Shown here: positions 1 through 9,740 of the stretch, in pieces
How the letters are laid out: the number at the start of each line of letters is the position of its first letter
Numbering within the stretch: the stretch's first letter is position 1
Source of the DNA: Pseudomonas ceruminis
GTDB taxonomy: Bacteria > Pseudomonadota > Gammaproteobacteria > Pseudomonadales > Pseudomonadaceae
DNA length: 64,000 nucleotides
Assembly: GCF_021602025.1 (NCBI RefSeq)
Contig: NZ_BQHW01000019.1
Span: 1-64,000 of the forward strand
Direction: 5' to 3'
Program-made: the position numbers and the translations under genes
The notes under the pieces: model-generated
Seen by the model: the letters and a program-made list of their open reading frames with translations, nothing else
The model's database searches: none
Told to the model about the DNA's origin: nothing

Positions 1-56
1 CAATCTGATCAACCACCGCCAATTTAAAAGACAGTGAGTAATCTCGCTGTGTGCGC

Positions 57-108
57 TTTACACCTTGCTCCATCTGACTCTCCGGAAATTCGGGATGGGA
101 GGTGTAAA
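57..108. repeat. 9-bp perfect inverted repeat
   Basis: TTTACACCT at 57-65 and AGGTGTAAA at 100-108 are perfect inverted copies separated by 34 bases, in the gene-free stretch at the left edge (1-180). It could be an operator or the remains of a mobile end. Nothing else is recognisable in 1-134. Confidence 0.35.
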
Positions 109-134
109 CCTTATTCAGGACGGGACAGCACAAA

Positions 135-167
135 CAAAAAGGCGACCCGCAAAGGTCGCCTTTTTGT
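135..167. terminator. Bidirectional rho-independent terminator
   Basis: GGCGACC (141-147) pairs with GGTCGCC (154-160) across a 6-base loop. Five As precede the stem and five Ts follow it, so it can stop transcription on both strands. It lies just beyond the pyrE stop codon and probably also serves a gene to the left of the window. Confidence 0.85.
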
Positions 168-180
168 TACCGCGCAGGCA

Positions 181-822
181 TCAGATCCCGTATTGCGCTC
201 GGTACGCCTCTACCGCCGGCAGATGCTGTTTGAGCTGCGGGTCATCCGCCAGGAACTCCAGCACCTGGGTCAGCGAAACGATGCTGACCACCGGAATACC
301 GAAGTCACGCTCCACTTCCTGGATCGCCGACAGCTCACCATTGCCGCGCTCTTCGCGGTTCAGCGCGATCAGCACGCCTGCGGCCTTGGCCTGCTGGGCA
401 TTGATGATCTGCATGACCTCGCGGATAGCAGTGCCGGCGGTAATCACGTCGTCGATGATCAGCACCTCACCGGCCAGCGGCGCGCCGACCAGGCTGCCGC
501 CTTCGCCATGATCCTTGGCTTCTTTGCGGTTGAAGCACCACGGCACGTCGAGTTGATGCTGCTCGGCCAGGGCCACTGCGGTGGCCGCTGCCAGGGGGAT
601 ACCCTTGTAGGCGGGGCCGAACAGGACGTCGAACGGGATCTTGCTGTCGACGATGGCCGCCGCGTAGCAACGCCCCAGCTGAGCCAGGGCAGAACCTGTG
701 TTGAACAGGCCCGCATTGAAGAAGTACGGGCTGGTACGCCCCGATTTCAGGGTGAACTCACCGAAGCGCAGAACCCCGCGATCGATGGCAAAACGAATGA
801 AGTCGCGCTGATACGGCTGCAT
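181..822 (-). CDS. pyrE: Orotate phosphoribosyltransferase
   Basis: Transfers the phosphoribosyl group of PRPP to orotate, giving OMP in the fifth step of cytoplasmic de novo pyrimidine synthesis. The 213-residue protein has the normal length for bacterial PyrE. It carries the PRTase signature [12 protein letters not shown] at about 121-132, including the DD pair that binds PRPP-magnesium, and the N-terminal [16 protein letters not shown] segment (21-36) typical of OPRTases. The start is ATG at 822, preceded only by a weak GGGAC-like ribosome site. It is transcribed divergently from crc, with about 80 bases between the two starts, and ends at a bidirectional terminator. The pyrE-crc pairing is the usual one in Pseudomonas. 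Function is secure by family. Confidence 0.97.
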   Translation of the reverse strand: MQPYQRDFIRFAIDRGVLRFGEFTLKSGRTSPYFFNAGLFNTGSALAQLGRCYAAAIVDSKIPFDVLFGPAYKGIPLAAATAVALAEQHQLDVPWCFNRKEAKDHGEGGSLVGAPLAGEVLIIDDVITAGTAIREVMQIINAQQAKAAGVLIALNREERGNGELSAIQEVERDFGIPVVSIVSLTQVLEFLADDPQLKQHLPAVEAYRAQYGI

Positions 823-902
823 GGAAAGTCCCGGACACCACGGATTTAGCTAAATGAGTTGAGCTCGGGTATCATACACGCACGAGATTTTTGGGGCCAT
901 TT

Positions 903-1682
903 ATGCGGATCATCAGTGTGAACGTGAATGGCATTCAGGCTGCGGCCGAGCGTGGATTGCTCAGCTGGCTGCAAGCCCAGAATGCCGACGTCATCTGCCT
1001 TCAGGATACCCGCGCCTCGGCCTTTGAACTCGACGACCCAGCTTTCCAGCTCGATGGCTATTTCCTTTATGCCTGCGATGCGGAGGTACCCGCCCAAGGT
1101 GGCGTGGCACTTTACTCGCGCATGCAGCCCAAGGCAGTCATCACCGGCCTGGGCTTCGAGACAGCCGACCGCTACGGGCGTTATCTGCAAGCAGATTTCG
1201 ACAAAGTCAGTATTGCCAGCCTGCTGCTGCCTTCGGGCATGAACGGCGACGAAGACTTGAACCAGAAGTTCAAGTTGATGGACGACTTCGCCAAATACCT
1301 GGACAAGCAGCGCCGCAAGCGCCGCGAGTACATCTATTGCGGCTCGTTCTACGTGGCGCAGCAGAAGCTCGACATCAAAAACTGGCGTGACAGCCAGCAG
1401 TCGCCTGGCTTCCTGCCGCCGGAGCGTGCGTGGATGGATGCGATCACCGGCGATATGGGTTACGTGGACGCCTTGCGCGAGGTCAGCCGTGAGGGCGACC
1501 AGTACAGCTGGTGGCCGGACAACGAGCAGGCCGAAATGCTCAACCTGGGCTACCGGTTCGACTACCAGATCCTCACCCCGGGTTTGCGCCGCTTTGTGCG
1601 TAACGCTCGCCTGCCGCGTCAGCCGCGCTTCTCGCAGCATGCGCCGCTGATCGTCGACTACGACTGGACGTTGACCATCTAA
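903..1682 (+). CDS. crc: Catabolite repression control protein Crc
   Basis: Crc cooperates with Hfq to repress translation of mRNAs for non-preferred carbon sources (family knowledge). The 259-residue protein has the exonuclease III / EEP fold, with NVNGI near the N terminus, but the nuclease residues are lost: the ICLQET glutamate is Asp at 35, the CGDFN motif reads CGSFY (146-150), and the terminal SDHAP motif reads SQHAP (244-248). This separates Crc from the true AP endonuclease. The ATG at 903 is preferred over an in-frame TTG at 891 because GGGG at 893-896 sits 6 bases upstream as the ribosome site, and Crc starts MRIISVNVNG. It is divergent from pyrE and converges on rph at a shared terminator. 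Confidence 0.95.
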   Translation: MRIISVNVNGIQAAAERGLLSWLQAQNADVICLQDTRASAFELDDPAFQLDGYFLYACDAEVPAQGGVALYSRMQPKAVITGLGFETADRYGRYLQADFDKVSIASLLLPSGMNGDEDLNQKFKLMDDFAKYLDKQRRKRREYIYCGSFYVAQQKLDIKNWRDSQQSPGFLPPERAWMDAITGDMGYVDALREVSREGDQYSWWPDNEQAEMLNLGYRFDYQILTPGLRRFVRNARLPRQPRFSQHAPLIVDYDWTLTI

Positions 1683-1683
1683 A

Positions 1684-1710
1684 AAACAATCGGGGCCGCA
1701 AAGCGGCCCC
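1684..1710. terminator. Shared terminator between crc and rph
   Basis: GGGGCCGC (1692-1699), loop AAA, GCGGCCCC (1703-1710). On the minus strand the stem is followed by GATTGTTTTTT, a good U-run for rph. On the plus strand the trailing sequence is only moderately T-rich. Confidence 0.8.
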
Positions 1711-1722
1711 AATGGTTATTGC

Positions 1723-2445
1723 TCAGTCAGCCAGTGCGGCCTGCTGCAGCTCGAAGATCTCGTTCATGCCTTTTTGCGCCAGCGCCAGCATGGCGTTGAA
1801 GTCTTCAGGCTGGAACGGCGCACCCTCGGCGGTGCCCTGCACTTCGATGAACCCACCCGCGCTGGTCATGACCACGTTCAGGTCGGTCTCGGCGGCGGAG
1901 TCTTCCAGGTAATCCAGGTCCAGGACCGCTTCACCCTGGTACATACCAACCGATACCGCGGCGATCATGTGCTTGAGCGGGTTGCCTGCCTTGAGGCCGC
2001 CACGCTTCTTGATCACTGCCAGGGCGTCGCACAGGGCAACCATGGCACCGGTGATCGATGCGGTGCGGGTGCCGCCATCGGCCTGGATCACGTCGCAGTC
2101 GACGTACAGGGTGATGTCACCGAGCTTGCTCATGTCCAGTGCGGCACGCAGCGAGCGGCCGATCAGGCGCTGGATTTCCAGGGTGCGGCCACCCTGCTTG
2201 CCACGGCTGGCTTCGCGCTGGTTACGCTCGCCCGTGGAGCGCGGCAGCATGCCGTATTCGGCCGTCAGCCAGCCTTGGCCCTGGCCTTTGAGGAAGCGCG
2301 GCACGCCGTTCTCGACGCTGACCGTGCAGATGACCTTGGTGTCACCGAACTCGACCAGTACCGACCCTTCGGCGTGCTTGGTGTAGTTGCGGGTAATGCG
2401 GATCGAGCGGAGCTGATCGGCGGCGCGACCACTTGGACGTTTCAT
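1723..2445 (-). CDS. rph: Ribonuclease PH
   Basis: Phosphorolytic 3'-to-5' exoribonuclease that trims the 3' ends of tRNA precursors and other RNAs; works as a hexamer in the cytoplasm. The 240-residue product matches the family length. Family marks visible are MKRPSGR at the start, the [10 protein letters not shown] segment around 65-74 with [17 protein letters not shown] shortly after, and [16 protein letters not shown] (about 117-132), which holds the phosphate-binding region. A longer reading frame begins 39 bases upstream at 2484, but ATG at 2445 matches RNase PH proteins and has AGG upstream. It diverges from yicC-gmk, so two RNA-related genes flank the 2446-2673 promoter region. Confidence 0.95.
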   Translation of the reverse strand: MKRPSGRAADQLRSIRITRNYTKHAEGSVLVEFGDTKVICTVSVENGVPRFLKGQGQGWLTAEYGMLPRSTGERNQREASRGKQGGRTLEIQRLIGRSLRAALDMSKLGDITLYVDCDVIQADGGTRTASITGAMVALCDALAVIKKRGGLKAGNPLKHMIAAVSVGMYQGEAVLDLDYLEDSAAETDLNVVMTSAGGFIEVQGTAEGAPFQPEDFNAMLALAQKGMNEIFELQQAALAD

Positions 2446-2585
2446 CTGGGATACCTGTACTGGGACTTTGAATCTGCCCAGCATTATAGAGCCCGCCGCC
2501 CGGCGAGGACATGCTTATTGTCGCGTCGCGGACAGCCTGTCGCCTTTTCCCGCCGCCATTAACCGCGCTCGGTAACATGGACGGA

Positions 2586-2615
2586 TTGGGCTGCAAGGTC
2601 GCACTGCGCTACAAT
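2586..2615 (+). promoter_or_regulatory. Candidate sigma-70 promoter for yicC-gmk
   Basis: TTGGGC (2586-2591) and TACAAT (2610-2615) are separated by 18 bases and point toward yicC. The -10 match is good and the -35 is fair. This is inferred from sequence only. Confidence 0.5.
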
Positions 2616-2631
2616 CCTGCGCCTTGCAGCC
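2589..2631. repeat. Perfect 10-bp inverted repeat around the yicC promoter
   Basis: GGCTGCAAGG (2589-2598) and CCTTGCAGCC (2622-2631) are exact inverted copies, 23 bases apart. They bracket the candidate -10 box. They could be an operator, or form a hairpin in a transcript that crosses the region. Confidence 0.6.
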
Positions 2632-2673
2632 GAAAGGTTGCCCTGTTCAACTTATCAACGCGAGGTACTCTCC

Positions 2674-4171
<1,498 letters not shown>

Positions 4172-4178
4172 AGATTCA

Positions 4179-4250
4179 CGGGTAACCCCGCCCCAGAGGC
4201 CCTGCGCCGTTGCCATGAACGACGTTGTACCCCTGGGGTGGGGTTACCCG
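4179..4250. repeat. REP-like inverted pair between gmk and the APC transporter
   Basis: Arms at 4179-4198 and 4231-4250 match 18 of 20 positions in inverted orientation (CGGGTAACCCC core); the right arm continues into a REP-like TTCGCGGG context on the minus strand. It sits between two convergent genes and may also stabilise or terminate their transcripts. Confidence 0.65.
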
Positions 4251-4277
4251 CGAAGGGCTGCGAGGCAGCCCATTGTT

Positions 4278-5816
4278 TTACTCTTGCAGCTGCAGGGTCG
4301 CCTGCTGGCGCAGGGTAGCCCCCAGGAAATACGCCGGCGCTCGCATCCGCGACAGCATCATCAGCACAATCCCGAGTGCCGAGATGATCGCCGCAATCAC
4401 GAACACCAGCCCCAGCCCACCCACGTGCGAGCCACTGCCAAAGTCTGGCGAGGCGCTGTCGATCGCGGTACGTACGAAAATCACCGACAGAATCACACCC
4501 CCTACCAGCGGGCACAGGCCACGCATGAAGAAGTGACGCAGGCTGTCGAACAGGCTGTGGCGGAAGTACCAGACGCAGGCAAATGCGGTCAGCGAATAGT
4601 AGAAGCAGATCATCATGCCCAGGGCGGTGATGGTGTCTGCCAGCACGTTCTCGCTCAAGGTACGCATGGTCACGTAGAACAGGCCCGCGGCAATACCCGC
4701 GCAGATGGTCGCATAACGCGGCGTTTGCGAGCGCGGGCAGACACTGGCAAAGCGCTGCGGTACGGCGCCGTAATACCCCATGGCGAGCAAAGTGCGCGCT
4801 GGCGAAACAAAAGTGGACTGCAACGACGCCGCCGTGCTGGCCAGTACGGCAATGGACATCAGGATCGCCAGCGGCCCCATGACCGGGCCGGCCAGGTGGG
4901 CGAAGACGTTCTCCTGAATACGTGGGTTGTTCAGGCCGAGGCCGACATCGCTGATACCGGCAAACTGCAGGGTGGCAATGGCGGTCAGCAGGTACAGACC
5001 AAGGATCAGCAGCACCGTCCAGGTGGCCGCCTTGCCAGGCACCTCGTCACTGCCAACCGACTCCTCGCTGACAGTCAGGCACACGTCCCAACCCCAGAAG
5101 ATGAAGATCGACAGCGACAGCCCCGCAGCAAACGCCGAGAACGACTCGACGCCAAACGGGTTGAACCAGGCGAAGTCGAATTCCAGAGGTGGCGGCGCCG
5201 TGGTACCGCCGAATGCTGCAAAGGCAAAGCCGATCAGCACCATCAGTTGCAGGGCCACCAGGCCATACTGCACCGTCATGGTGGTGGCCATGCCACGGCA
5301 ACAGATCCACACCGCCAAGGCGATAAACACGCAACAGGTGGTGATGTTGATCAAAAGGTTATCTGCCAACGCAGCCAAGGCATGGTGGCCGGTGATCTGC
5401 CCAAGGAACAGGTAGAAGAAGTCCACTGCAACGCCTGCCAGGTTCGACAGCACGATGGTCGTGGCAACCACCAGCCCCCAGCCACCAATCCAGCCAATCA
5501 TCGGGCCGAAGGCACGCGCAGACCAGGTAAACGAGGTGCCGCTGTCCGGTTCCGCCGAGTTCAGCTCGCGATAGCCGAGGGCGACCAGCAGCATGGGGAG
5601 GAAACCAACGATGAACACGGCGGGAAGGTGAGCGCCGACCTCACGTACGGTCGGGCCGAGGGCGCCGGTCAGGGTGTAGACCGGGGCAATGGTAGAAATG
5701 CCCAGCACCACGCTGGCCAACAGGCCAAGACGGCCCTTGGCCAGGCCTTTGCTGCGCTGAGTGCTGCCCGAGTCGGCCGCATCGGGTGGGCGGCCGGCTT
5801 CTGTGTAATTGCTCAT
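4278..5816 (-). CDS. APC-family amino acid/polyamine transporter
   Basis: Inner-membrane permease of the amino acid-polyamine-organocation superfamily. The 512-residue protein has about 12 hydrophobic segments. The first follows RLGLLASVVLGISTIAPVY (about 30-48), which resembles the substrate-binding unwound helix 1 of APC proteins, and ELNSAEPDSGTSFTW (about 84-98) matches the conserved region after helix 2. It is the third gene in the run ligase - PuuD - transporter on one strand, so import of a polyamine, gamma-glutamyl compound or GABA is a reasonable inference; the substrate cannot be read from the sequence. Start ATG at 5816 has a poor ribosome site. The 113-base gap to puuD leaves room for its own promoter. 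Confidence 0.85.
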   Translation of the reverse strand: MSNYTEAGRPPDAADSGSTQRSKGLAKGRLGLLASVVLGISTIAPVYTLTGALGPTVREVGAHLPAVFIVGFLPMLLVALGYRELNSAEPDSGTSFTWSARAFGPMIGWIGGWGLVVATTIVLSNLAGVAVDFFYLFLGQITGHHALAALADNLLINITTCCVFIALAVWICCRGMATTMTVQYGLVALQLMVLIGFAFAAFGGTTAPPPLEFDFAWFNPFGVESFSAFAAGLSLSIFIFWGWDVCLTVSEESVGSDEVPGKAATWTVLLILGLYLLTAIATLQFAGISDVGLGLNNPRIQENVFAHLAGPVMGPLAILMSIAVLASTAASLQSTFVSPARTLLAMGYYGAVPQRFASVCPRSQTPRYATICAGIAAGLFYVTMRTLSENVLADTITALGMMICFYYSLTAFACVWYFRHSLFDSLRHFFMRGLCPLVGGVILSVIFVRTAIDSASPDFGSGSHVGGLGLVFVIAAIISALGIVLMMLSRMRAPAYFLGATLRQQATLQLQE

Positions 5817-5929
5817 GAGTATTTGCCGTCGATATTGGTATTGTTTTCACAGGCCATGCGAACACGGCCTGCTTTCACTCATTGAAAGCGTGCAGCGAAA
5901 GGTGCGTCATCCAAGACTTTCGGCTGACA

Positions 5930-6703
5930 TCAGCCGGCCTTGCGGCGAGATACCTCCCGTGCAGCATGGGCAATGCAGGCTTCGCGGAACGCCTGGAAAA
6001 GGCGCCGGGAAACCGGGTTGTCGGCGAAACGCCATTCCGGGTGCCACTGCACGCCGAGCACGAAGCCCGGCGCGTCAGGCATGGACACCGCTTCGATCAG
6101 GCCATCCGGGGCCCGTGCTTCGACACGCAGCCCAGGGGCCAGGCGGTCGATGCCCTGGCTGTGCAGCGAGTTGACCTCGAACTGCGCAGCCAGGCCCAGG
6201 CGCTCGAACATCCCACCCGGCTCGATGCCGACGGGGTGACGAGGGCCGTATTGCACCTCAAGGGGTGCGTCCTCAGGTTCACGGTGGTCCAGGTAACCAG
6301 GCAGTTCCTGCACCCGCTGGTGCAAGCTCCCACCCAGGGCCACATTCAGCTCCTGGAAACCACGACAGATGCAGAACACCGGTACACCGGCGGCAATGGC
6401 CGCCTGCAGCAGCGGCAAGGTCAGGCGGTCACGTGCAAGATCGTGCCGGGTTCCTTCCGCGCTGGGGGCGCCATTGTAATGATGCGGCTCGACATTTGAA
6501 GGCGAACCGGTAAAAAGAATGCCATCGAGTTGGGCCAGCAGCGCCTGCGTGTCGCTGCCCCCGTCGCGCGCTGGCAGAATCAGCGGAAGTCCGGCAAAGC
6601 CGGCCGCCTCGACATACTTGTCGCCCACCGTGTGCGACGAGTTCTTCCCCACCTGCTGGCGGCAGGCGCTGACACCGATCAAGGGGACCGCATTTGCGCT
6701 CAT
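5930..6703 (-). CDS. puuD: Gamma-glutamyl-GABA hydrolase (class I amidotransferase-like)
   Basis: Predicted to release GABA and glutamate from gamma-glutamyl-GABA in the gamma-glutamylated putrescine route. The 257-residue protein has the class I glutamine amidotransferase triad: nucleophile Cys113 in CICRGFQELN, His221 and Glu223 in GVQWHPEW. No synthase domain is attached, as expected for PuuD/PauD hydrolases. The ATG at 6703 lies 4 bases after the stop of the upstream glutamine-synthetase-like gene, so they are translationally close and surely cotranscribed. A related glutaminase role is possible, but the context supports polyamine catabolism. Confidence 0.9.
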   Translation of the reverse strand: MSANAVPLIGVSACRQQVGKNSSHTVGDKYVEAAGFAGLPLILPARDGGSDTQALLAQLDGILFTGSPSNVEPHHYNGAPSAEGTRHDLARDRLTLPLLQAAIAAGVPVFCICRGFQELNVALGGSLHQRVQELPGYLDHREPEDAPLEVQYGPRHPVGIEPGGMFERLGLAAQFEVNSLHSQGIDRLAPGLRVEARAPDGLIEAVSMPDAPGFVLGVQWHPEWRFADNPVSRRLFQAFREACIAHAAREVSRRKAG

Positions 6704-6707
6704 GGGC

Positions 6708-8090
6708 TTACACCGTGTGCAGGTACCAGTTGTACTCGAGGTCGGAGATCGACACTTCGAATTCGGCCAGCTCGCTTTCCTTGCAGGCCACGAAGATATC
6801 GATGTAGTCCGGGCTGATGTATTGGTTCAGGACCTCGCTGTCATCCAGTGCACGCAGGGCGTCGCGCAGGTTGTTCGGCAGGCTCTGCTCCAGCTGCTCG
6901 TACGAATTGCCTTCGATCGGTGCGCCCGGTTCGACCTTGCTGGTCAGCCCGTGGTGGATACCGGCGAGGATCGCGGCGAGCATCAGGTACGGGTTGGCGT
7001 CGGCGCCGGCCACACGGTGCTCGATGCGCACGTTGTCGCTGCTGTCGGTTGGCACGCGAACCGCTACGGTGCGGTTATCCAAGCCCCAGCTCGGTGCGTT
7101 GGGCACATAGAACTGTGCGCCAAAACGACGGTACGAGTTGATGTTCGGGCAGAGGAAGGCCATCGATGCAGGCATGGTTTCCAGCACGCCACCGATGGCG
7201 TGGCGCAGCGTGTCGCTTTGCAGCGGGTCATCGCTGGCGAAAATGTTCTTGCCGGTCTTCTTGTCCAGCAGCGAGATGTGCACATGCAGGCCATTGCCCG
7301 CCTGGCCCGGATAGGGCTTGGCCATGAAGGTGGTGTCCATTTCATGGTCGTAGGCGACGTTCTTGATCAGGCGCTTGAGCAGGATCGCGTAGTCGCAGGC
7401 CTTGAGCGGGTCGGCAACGTGGTGCAGGTTGACCTCGAACTGCGCAGGGGCGCTTTCCTTGACGATCGCGTCGGCCGGAAGTCCCTGCTCCTTGGCGGCT
7501 TCGAGCATGTCCTGCAGACAGTCGGCGTACTCGTCGAGGTCGTCGATCAGGTAGACCTGGGTCGACTGCGGGCGCTTGCCAGAGATGGGCGAGCGTGGCG
7601 GCTGCGGGCGACCGTTGAGGTTGTCCTGGTCGATCAGGTAGAACTCCAGCTCGAACGCGGCGCAGATAGCCAGGCCCATGGCGTCGAACTTGCTCACCAC
7701 CTGGCGCAGCACTTCACGCGGGTCGGCAAAGAACGGCTCGCCTTCGAGCTCGTGCATGGTCATCAACAACTGGGCGGTGGGGCGCTTCTGCCAGGGCTCG
7801 TTGCAGAGCGTGCCAGGGATGGGGAAGCAAATACGGTCGGCATCGCCAATGTCCAGCCCAAGGCCCGTGCTTTCAACGGTCGAGCCGTTGATATCGAGGG
7901 CGAACAGCGACGCTGGCAGGTTGATCCCCTTCTCGTACACCTTGTGCAGGCTGGCCCGCTCGATGCGCTTGCCACGTACCACGCCATTCATGTCGGAGAT
8001 CAGCAGATCGACGTACTGCGTGTCCGGATGGGCCTGGAGGAAGTCTTTCATCTCGCTGGAAGAACTGGCGCACGGGGTGACCGACGTCAT
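6708..8090 (-). CDS. puuA: Gamma-glutamylpolyamine synthetase (glutamine synthetase family)
   Basis: ATP-dependent ligase joining glutamate to a polyamine or related amine, first step of the gamma-glutamyl route (PuuA/SpuI/PauA group). The 460-residue protein is the length of these enzymes and carries glutamine synthetase features: ICAAFELEFYLIDQD with the metal-binding Glu, GNGLHVHISLLD, and a NPYLMLAAILAGIHHGL segment. ATG at 8090 is preferred because AAAGG lies 9 bases upstream; an ATG at 8099 sits directly on that site. First gene of a likely operon with puuD and an APC transporter. The symbol is by family; subgroup members differ in preference for putrescine, spermidine or monoamines, so the exact substrate is uncertain. 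Confidence 0.88.
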   Translation of the reverse strand: MTSVTPCASSSSEMKDFLQAHPDTQYVDLLISDMNGVVRGKRIERASLHKVYEKGINLPASLFALDINGSTVESTGLGLDIGDADRICFPIPGTLCNEPWQKRPTAQLLMTMHELEGEPFFADPREVLRQVVSKFDAMGLAICAAFELEFYLIDQDNLNGRPQPPRSPISGKRPQSTQVYLIDDLDEYADCLQDMLEAAKEQGLPADAIVKESAPAQFEVNLHHVADPLKACDYAILLKRLIKNVAYDHEMDTTFMAKPYPGQAGNGLHVHISLLDKKTGKNIFASDDPLQSDTLRHAIGGVLETMPASMAFLCPNINSYRRFGAQFYVPNAPSWGLDNRTVAVRVPTDSSDNVRIEHRVAGADANPYLMLAAILAGIHHGLTSKVEPGAPIEGNSYEQLEQSLPNNLRDALRALDDSEVLNQYISPDYIDIFVACKESELAEFEVSISDLEYNWYLHTV

Positions 8091-8295
8091 GGTGTACATC
8101 CTTTGATGTGCTGCGGCGATGTGGGGGTACGGCTGGCGCCTCACGGGCGACGATGGTTGCAGCTGTTGTTTTTTTCACTTTCCCATCGTGGGGATTGGTT
8201 GCCCGACCGGGCGCATTGATTCCCAGGGGCGGTTCCACTATAAAATGGCCTCAATGCAACAGACATTGGCAATTCGGCAAGCAGAGCGTGCACCA

Positions 8296-9168
8296 ATGCA
8301 ATATCAGATTACCCATGCCGACCTTTCCCTGGTCCTGGCGCTGGAACGCGGTCGCTCGCTGGCCAAGGCCGCCGAACTGCTCAAGGTCGACGTTTCCACC
8401 GTATTCCGCTCGATCCGCCGGCTGGAATCGGCGCTCGGTACCGCGCTGTTCGTCAAGAGCCGCAAAGGCTACCTGCCAACCGACACTGCCCAGGCCCTGG
8501 CTGAACAGGCCGAACGGGCTGAGCAGGCACTGGAGGCGGCGCGCATCGCCATGACCAGTGGCGAACAGGTGGTCAGTGGCACCGTTCGCCTGACCTGCAC
8601 CGAAGCGGTGATGCACAGCTTGCTGCTGCCCGCGCTGGCAGCCTTCATGCCCAACTACCCGGCGCTGTCATTGGAAATGGGCACCTCCAACACCTTCGCC
8701 AACCTCAGCCGCCGCGACGCCGACATCGCCTTGCGGCTGACCAATACGCCGCCGGAACACCTGGTGGGGCGCTGCCTGGGCTCCACGTCCTACGTGATCT
8801 GTGGCCAGCCACAGTGGCGCGAGCGCCTGGCCGAGTCGCACAACAGCGTGCCCTGGATAGCCCCCGACGATTCGATGCAGGATCACCCTACCGTGGTCTG
8901 GCGCAATCAGCACAACCCAGGGCTGAGCCCGCGCTACCAGTGCAGCAGCATGTCGACCATCGCGCAGCTGGTAAGCACCGGCCTTGGCGTCGCAGCGCTG
9001 CCCGACTACATGGTGGATGCCCTGCCCGGTGTCGATGCCCTGAGCGGGCCGCTGCCGGGCTGTGATACCCAGCTATGGCTGCTGACCCGACCGGATTGCC
9101 GGGCGCTGCGATCGGTGCAGACCTTGTTCGAGGAGCTGACCCCGCGGTTGCGTGACGCGATGCTCTGA
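8296..9168 (+). CDS. LysR-family transcriptional regulator
   Basis: 290-residue DNA-binding regulator. The N-terminal winged helix includes LALERGRSLAKAAELLKVDVSTVFRSIRRLESALG, followed by an effector-binding domain with periplasmic-binding-protein fold. It lies head-to-head with the gamma-glutamylpolyamine synthetase gene (205 bases between starts), so it probably controls that operon; the inducer is unknown. ATG at 8296 starts MQYQITHADLSLVLALE, a typical LysR opening. In-frame ATGs at 8245 and 8254 would add residues that look like leader sequence. The HTH reads STVFRSIRRLE where many LysR proteins have SAVSRQIRRLE, a mild deviation. Confidence 0.87.
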   Translation: MQYQITHADLSLVLALERGRSLAKAAELLKVDVSTVFRSIRRLESALGTALFVKSRKGYLPTDTAQALAEQAERAEQALEAARIAMTSGEQVVSGTVRLTCTEAVMHSLLLPALAAFMPNYPALSLEMGTSNTFANLSRRDADIALRLTNTPPEHLVGRCLGSTSYVICGQPQWRERLAESHNSVPWIAPDDSMQDHPTVVWRNQHNPGLSPRYQCSSMSTIAQLVSTGLGVAALPDYMVDALPGVDALSGPLPGCDTQLWLLTRPDCRALRSVQTLFEELTPRLRDAML

Positions 9169-9211
9169 GGTTATCGTCAGGCTCACGGGTGAGGGTGTCT
9201 GTTGCGGCACT

Positions 9212-9293
9212 TTCGCGGGCAAGCCCGCGCCTGGTAAGTGAGCGGTGCGGGTGAGAAAAGTACAGATCCGGTGGGAACGGGCTTGCCCGCGAA
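9212..9293. repeat. Inverted pair of REP elements
   Basis: TTCGCGGGCAAGCCCG at 9212-9227 is repeated exactly in reverse complement at 9278-9293, with 50 bases between. This matches the P. putida REP type (TTCGCGGG...CCCGC). It lies in the 249-base gap between the LysR gene and rpoZ. Confidence 0.8.
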
Positions 9294-9327
9294 GAAGTCT
9301 GCACAGTGCCGTCCGGCAAAACAGCGC

Positions 9328-9356
9328 TTCCCTATTGGCTGGTGAATTTTTATACT
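9328..9356 (+). promoter_or_regulatory. Candidate rpoZ promoter
   Basis: TTCCCT (9328-9333) and TATACT (9351-9356) are separated by 17 bases in an AT-richer stretch, 62 bases before the rpoZ start. The -10 is good, the -35 is weak. Confidence 0.45.
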
Positions 9357-9417
9357 ATCGAGTCCGCCTGCCCACTATTGGGCTGCACGCCCATCGCATT
9401 TGCTACTGAGGAAGACC

Positions 9418-9681
9418 ATGGCCCGCGTAACTGTTGAAGACTGCCTGGAACACGTGGATAACCGTTTTGAGCTGGTCATGCTCTCGACCAAGCGCGCCCG
9501 TCAGCTGGCTACCGGCGGCAAAGAGCCGCGCGTAGCATGGGAAAACGACAAACCGACCGTGGTCGCCCTGCGCGAAATCGCCGAAGGTATCGTCACCCCT
9601 GAGTTCATCGCCGCCGAAGAGATCGTCACCGAGGATCCGGTCTTCGCCGCGTTCGAGGACGAGTCCAACGAGGCTGTCTGA
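9418..9681 (+). CDS. rpoZ: RNA polymerase omega subunit
   Basis: Small subunit that helps fold and assemble the beta' subunit of RNA polymerase and forms part of the ppGpp-binding site 1 in proteobacteria. The 87-residue protein has the family pattern [20 protein letters not shown] and the helix ending [13 protein letters not shown] (28-40). Start at 9418 has GAGGA at 9408-9412; an in-frame ATG at 9400 is upstream of that site. spoT follows 59 bases later, the conserved rpoZ-spoT arrangement that couples the ppGpp enzyme with a polymerase subunit that senses it. Confidence 0.96.
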   Translation: MARVTVEDCLEHVDNRFELVMLSTKRARQLATGGKEPRVAWENDKPTVVALREIAEGIVTPEFIAAEEIVTEDPVFAAFEDESNEAV

Positions 9682-9740
9682 TCCATGCCTGGTCGACGTC
9701 GCGCGGCACAAGGCCCTCTTCCTCGGCAAGAGGTGAAACC

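Noticed and set aside
891-902. Earlier in-frame TTG start for crc at 891
   Set aside because: The GGGG at 893-896 sits at the right spacing for ATG 903, and Crc homologues start MRIISVNVNG.
4215-5885. 556-codon plus-strand frame opposite the APC transporter
   Set aside because: Shadow frame with low complexity (Gln/His/Arg-rich), no domain.
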